Under the pieces are notes generated by a model that saw only the letters and a program-made list of their open reading frames with translations, did no database searches and was not told the DNA's origin. Below are positions 6,113 through 6,843 of a stretch of 6,843 bases of DNA, one piece after another. A program made the position numbers and the translations under genes. The DNA comes from Pseudomonadota bacterium (GTDB lineage Bacteria; Bdellovibrionota; Bacteriovoracia; Bacteriovoracales; Bacteriovoracaceae): assembly GCA_021299675.1 (NCBI GenBank), contig JAJTIF010000317.1, forward strand, positions 1 through 6,843, in the 5' to 3' direction. Positions within the stretch are counted from its first letter, which is position 1, and each line of letters begins with the position of its first letter.

Positions 6113-6117
6113 AGAGG
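6113..6117 (+). promoter_or_regulatory. ribosome binding site of the small exported protein gene
   Basis: AGAGG lies 5 bases before ATG 6123 and selects this start, which also gives a complete signal peptide. Confidence 0.6.
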
Positions 6118-6122
6118 TTGAC

Positions 6123-6584
6123 ATGAAACTGCTGCTTTTATCCCTCGTTCTTACCTTCAGTGCCCAGGCGCAAACCATGGGTGCCATTAAAGCCAAAGAA
6201 GAGATGCTCAAGCGCACGCAGGAAATGCGCGTCGCCAGCGACGAGGCCCGACAACTGCTGAGCGATCTGCAGATCGAAGAGGCCTGCCAGAAGGTCAATT
6301 TTATCTTTAAAGAAATGCCCAATCACTTAAGCTCCATCATGAGCCGGATGAATATTTTTGAAAAGAAAATCCAGAATCTGAAAGACGAATCACTGAATCT
6401 TTTAAAGGACACTCATCGACTCAACAACCGCTGTGAACAGGGTGACTCATTCGAATTTGTGGACCCGACAGCGGCTCGCTCGCTTCTCAAAGATTTTTCT
6501 AAGAAAATGAAGAAGCACGAAAAACTCATTAAGAAATCCAGCACCGAGTTTAACAACACCTACTACTACCAGTACGAGTTCTAA
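6123..6584 (+). CDS. small exported helical protein of unknown function
   Basis: The 153-residue product begins with a compact Sec signal peptide (MKLLLLSLVLTFSAQA, cleavage after Ala16, then QTMG). AGAGG at 6113-6117, 5 bases upstream, supports ATG 6123. The mature part of about 137 residues is highly charged and predicted helical by eye, with heptad-like stretches around 22-50 and 69-100. Two cysteines (55 and 104) could form one disulfide. A basic segment (KDFSKKMKKHEKLIKK) precedes an unusual aromatic end, NNTYYYQYEF. I recognise no family. It lies 92 bases after srkA on the same strand, and cotranscription is possible. Its stop codon overlaps that of the convergent PilZ gene. A periplasmic location is inferred from the signal peptide only. 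Confidence 0.8.
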   Translation: MKLLLLSLVLTFSAQAQTMGAIKAKEEMLKRTQEMRVASDEARQLLSDLQIEEACQKVNFIFKEMPNHLSSIMSRMNIFEKKIQNLKDESLNLLKDTHRLNNRCEQGDSFEFVDPTAARSLLKDFSKKMKKHEKLIKKSSTEFNNTYYYQYEF

Positions 6585-6843
6585 CTTTCCTGGGTGGGGA
6601 TCTTGTCCACGAACTTGACTCCCACTTTCCAGGTCTCTTCTTGGGTTCGGATGTTCATGACTTCACCGATCAAGATGGTGTCGAGTTCATCATCCTCTAG
6701 GGCCACAACTTCGATGTAATCACCTTTTTGAAACAGATCTTCTTGGCTCACCAAAAAAGAGAGGCCTCCCCGCGAGATATCAAACATCTGATACACGGCG
6801 CGAGAATCAGGTTCCCCTGTTTTATACAGACTCACTTTTTTCT
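6581..6843 (-). CDS. PilZ-domain protein, C-terminal part (5' end outside window)
   Basis: About 86 C-terminal residues are visible and the frame stays open to the right edge. A GTG at 6835 could be read as a start, but the PilZ beta-barrel would then lack its first strand and there is no visible ribosome binding site, so I treat the gene as partial. FDISRGGLSF contains the (D/N)xSxxG motif that, in this family, binds cyclic di-GMP. It is followed by the usual 'kGdyIEV' strand (FQKGDYIEVVAL) and by a closing GEVMNIR...WKVGVKFVDK strand pair. The partner RxxxR motif normally lies upstream and would be off the window, so c-di-GMP binding cannot be confirmed. Such proteins link cyclic di-GMP levels to motility, envelope or surface functions. 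The gene converges on the small exported gene with a 4-base overlap of stop codons. Confidence 0.8.
   Translation of the reverse strand, partial: KKVSLYKTGEPDSRAVYQMFDISRGGLSFLVSQEDLFQKGDYIEVVALEDDELDTILIGEVMNIRTQEETWKVGVKFVDKIPTQES

Noticed and set aside
6581..6835. GTG 6835 as true start of the PilZ protein
   Set aside because: The first PilZ strand and RxxxR motif would be missing and the frame remains open to the window edge.

Overview
The window looks like chromosomal DNA of a Gram-negative bacterium with roughly balanced base composition. Export signals, a PilZ protein, a SrkA-type kinase and large cysteine-rich secreted proteins of unknown family would fit the Bdellovibrionota or a related predatory or delta-type lineage. 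That placement is inference; no rRNA or other taxonomic marker is present.

Layout from left to right: (1) the 3' end of a PhoD-like metallophosphatase gene on the + strand, ending in a very arginine-rich tail that coincides with a strong GC hairpin. (2) Only 6 bases later, and convergent with it, the end of a giant - strand gene (402..4826, 1474 aa) that fills two thirds of the window. (3) A 160-base divergent intergenic region with a good sigma70-type promoter for the giant gene and a ribosome binding site for srkA. (4) srkA on the + strand, encoding a stress-response Ser/Thr kinase with all catalytic motifs intact. (5) A 92-base gap with weak hairpins, then a small exported helical protein of unknown function. 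(6) A PilZ-domain gene on the - strand, cut by the right edge, whose stop codon overlaps that of the small protein gene.

The most unusual object is the giant reading frame. It reads as two exported proteins joined in frame. The N-terminal 374 residues carry a signal peptide, 24 cysteines (including one module with the C-C-CC-C-C spacing of an inhibitor cystine knot) and a Gly3Ser2 linker. Residue 375 then begins what looks like a second complete signal peptide, followed by about 1080 residues with a long hydrophobic Gly/Ala-rich hairpin and a low-complexity Gly/Ser tail. I recognise no characterised family for the large second part.

The genes do not form one obvious pathway. The giant gene has its own promoter, srkA and the small exported gene may be cotranscribed, and the edge genes belong to neighbouring units. 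No mobile element, CRISPR array, tRNA or rRNA was seen.
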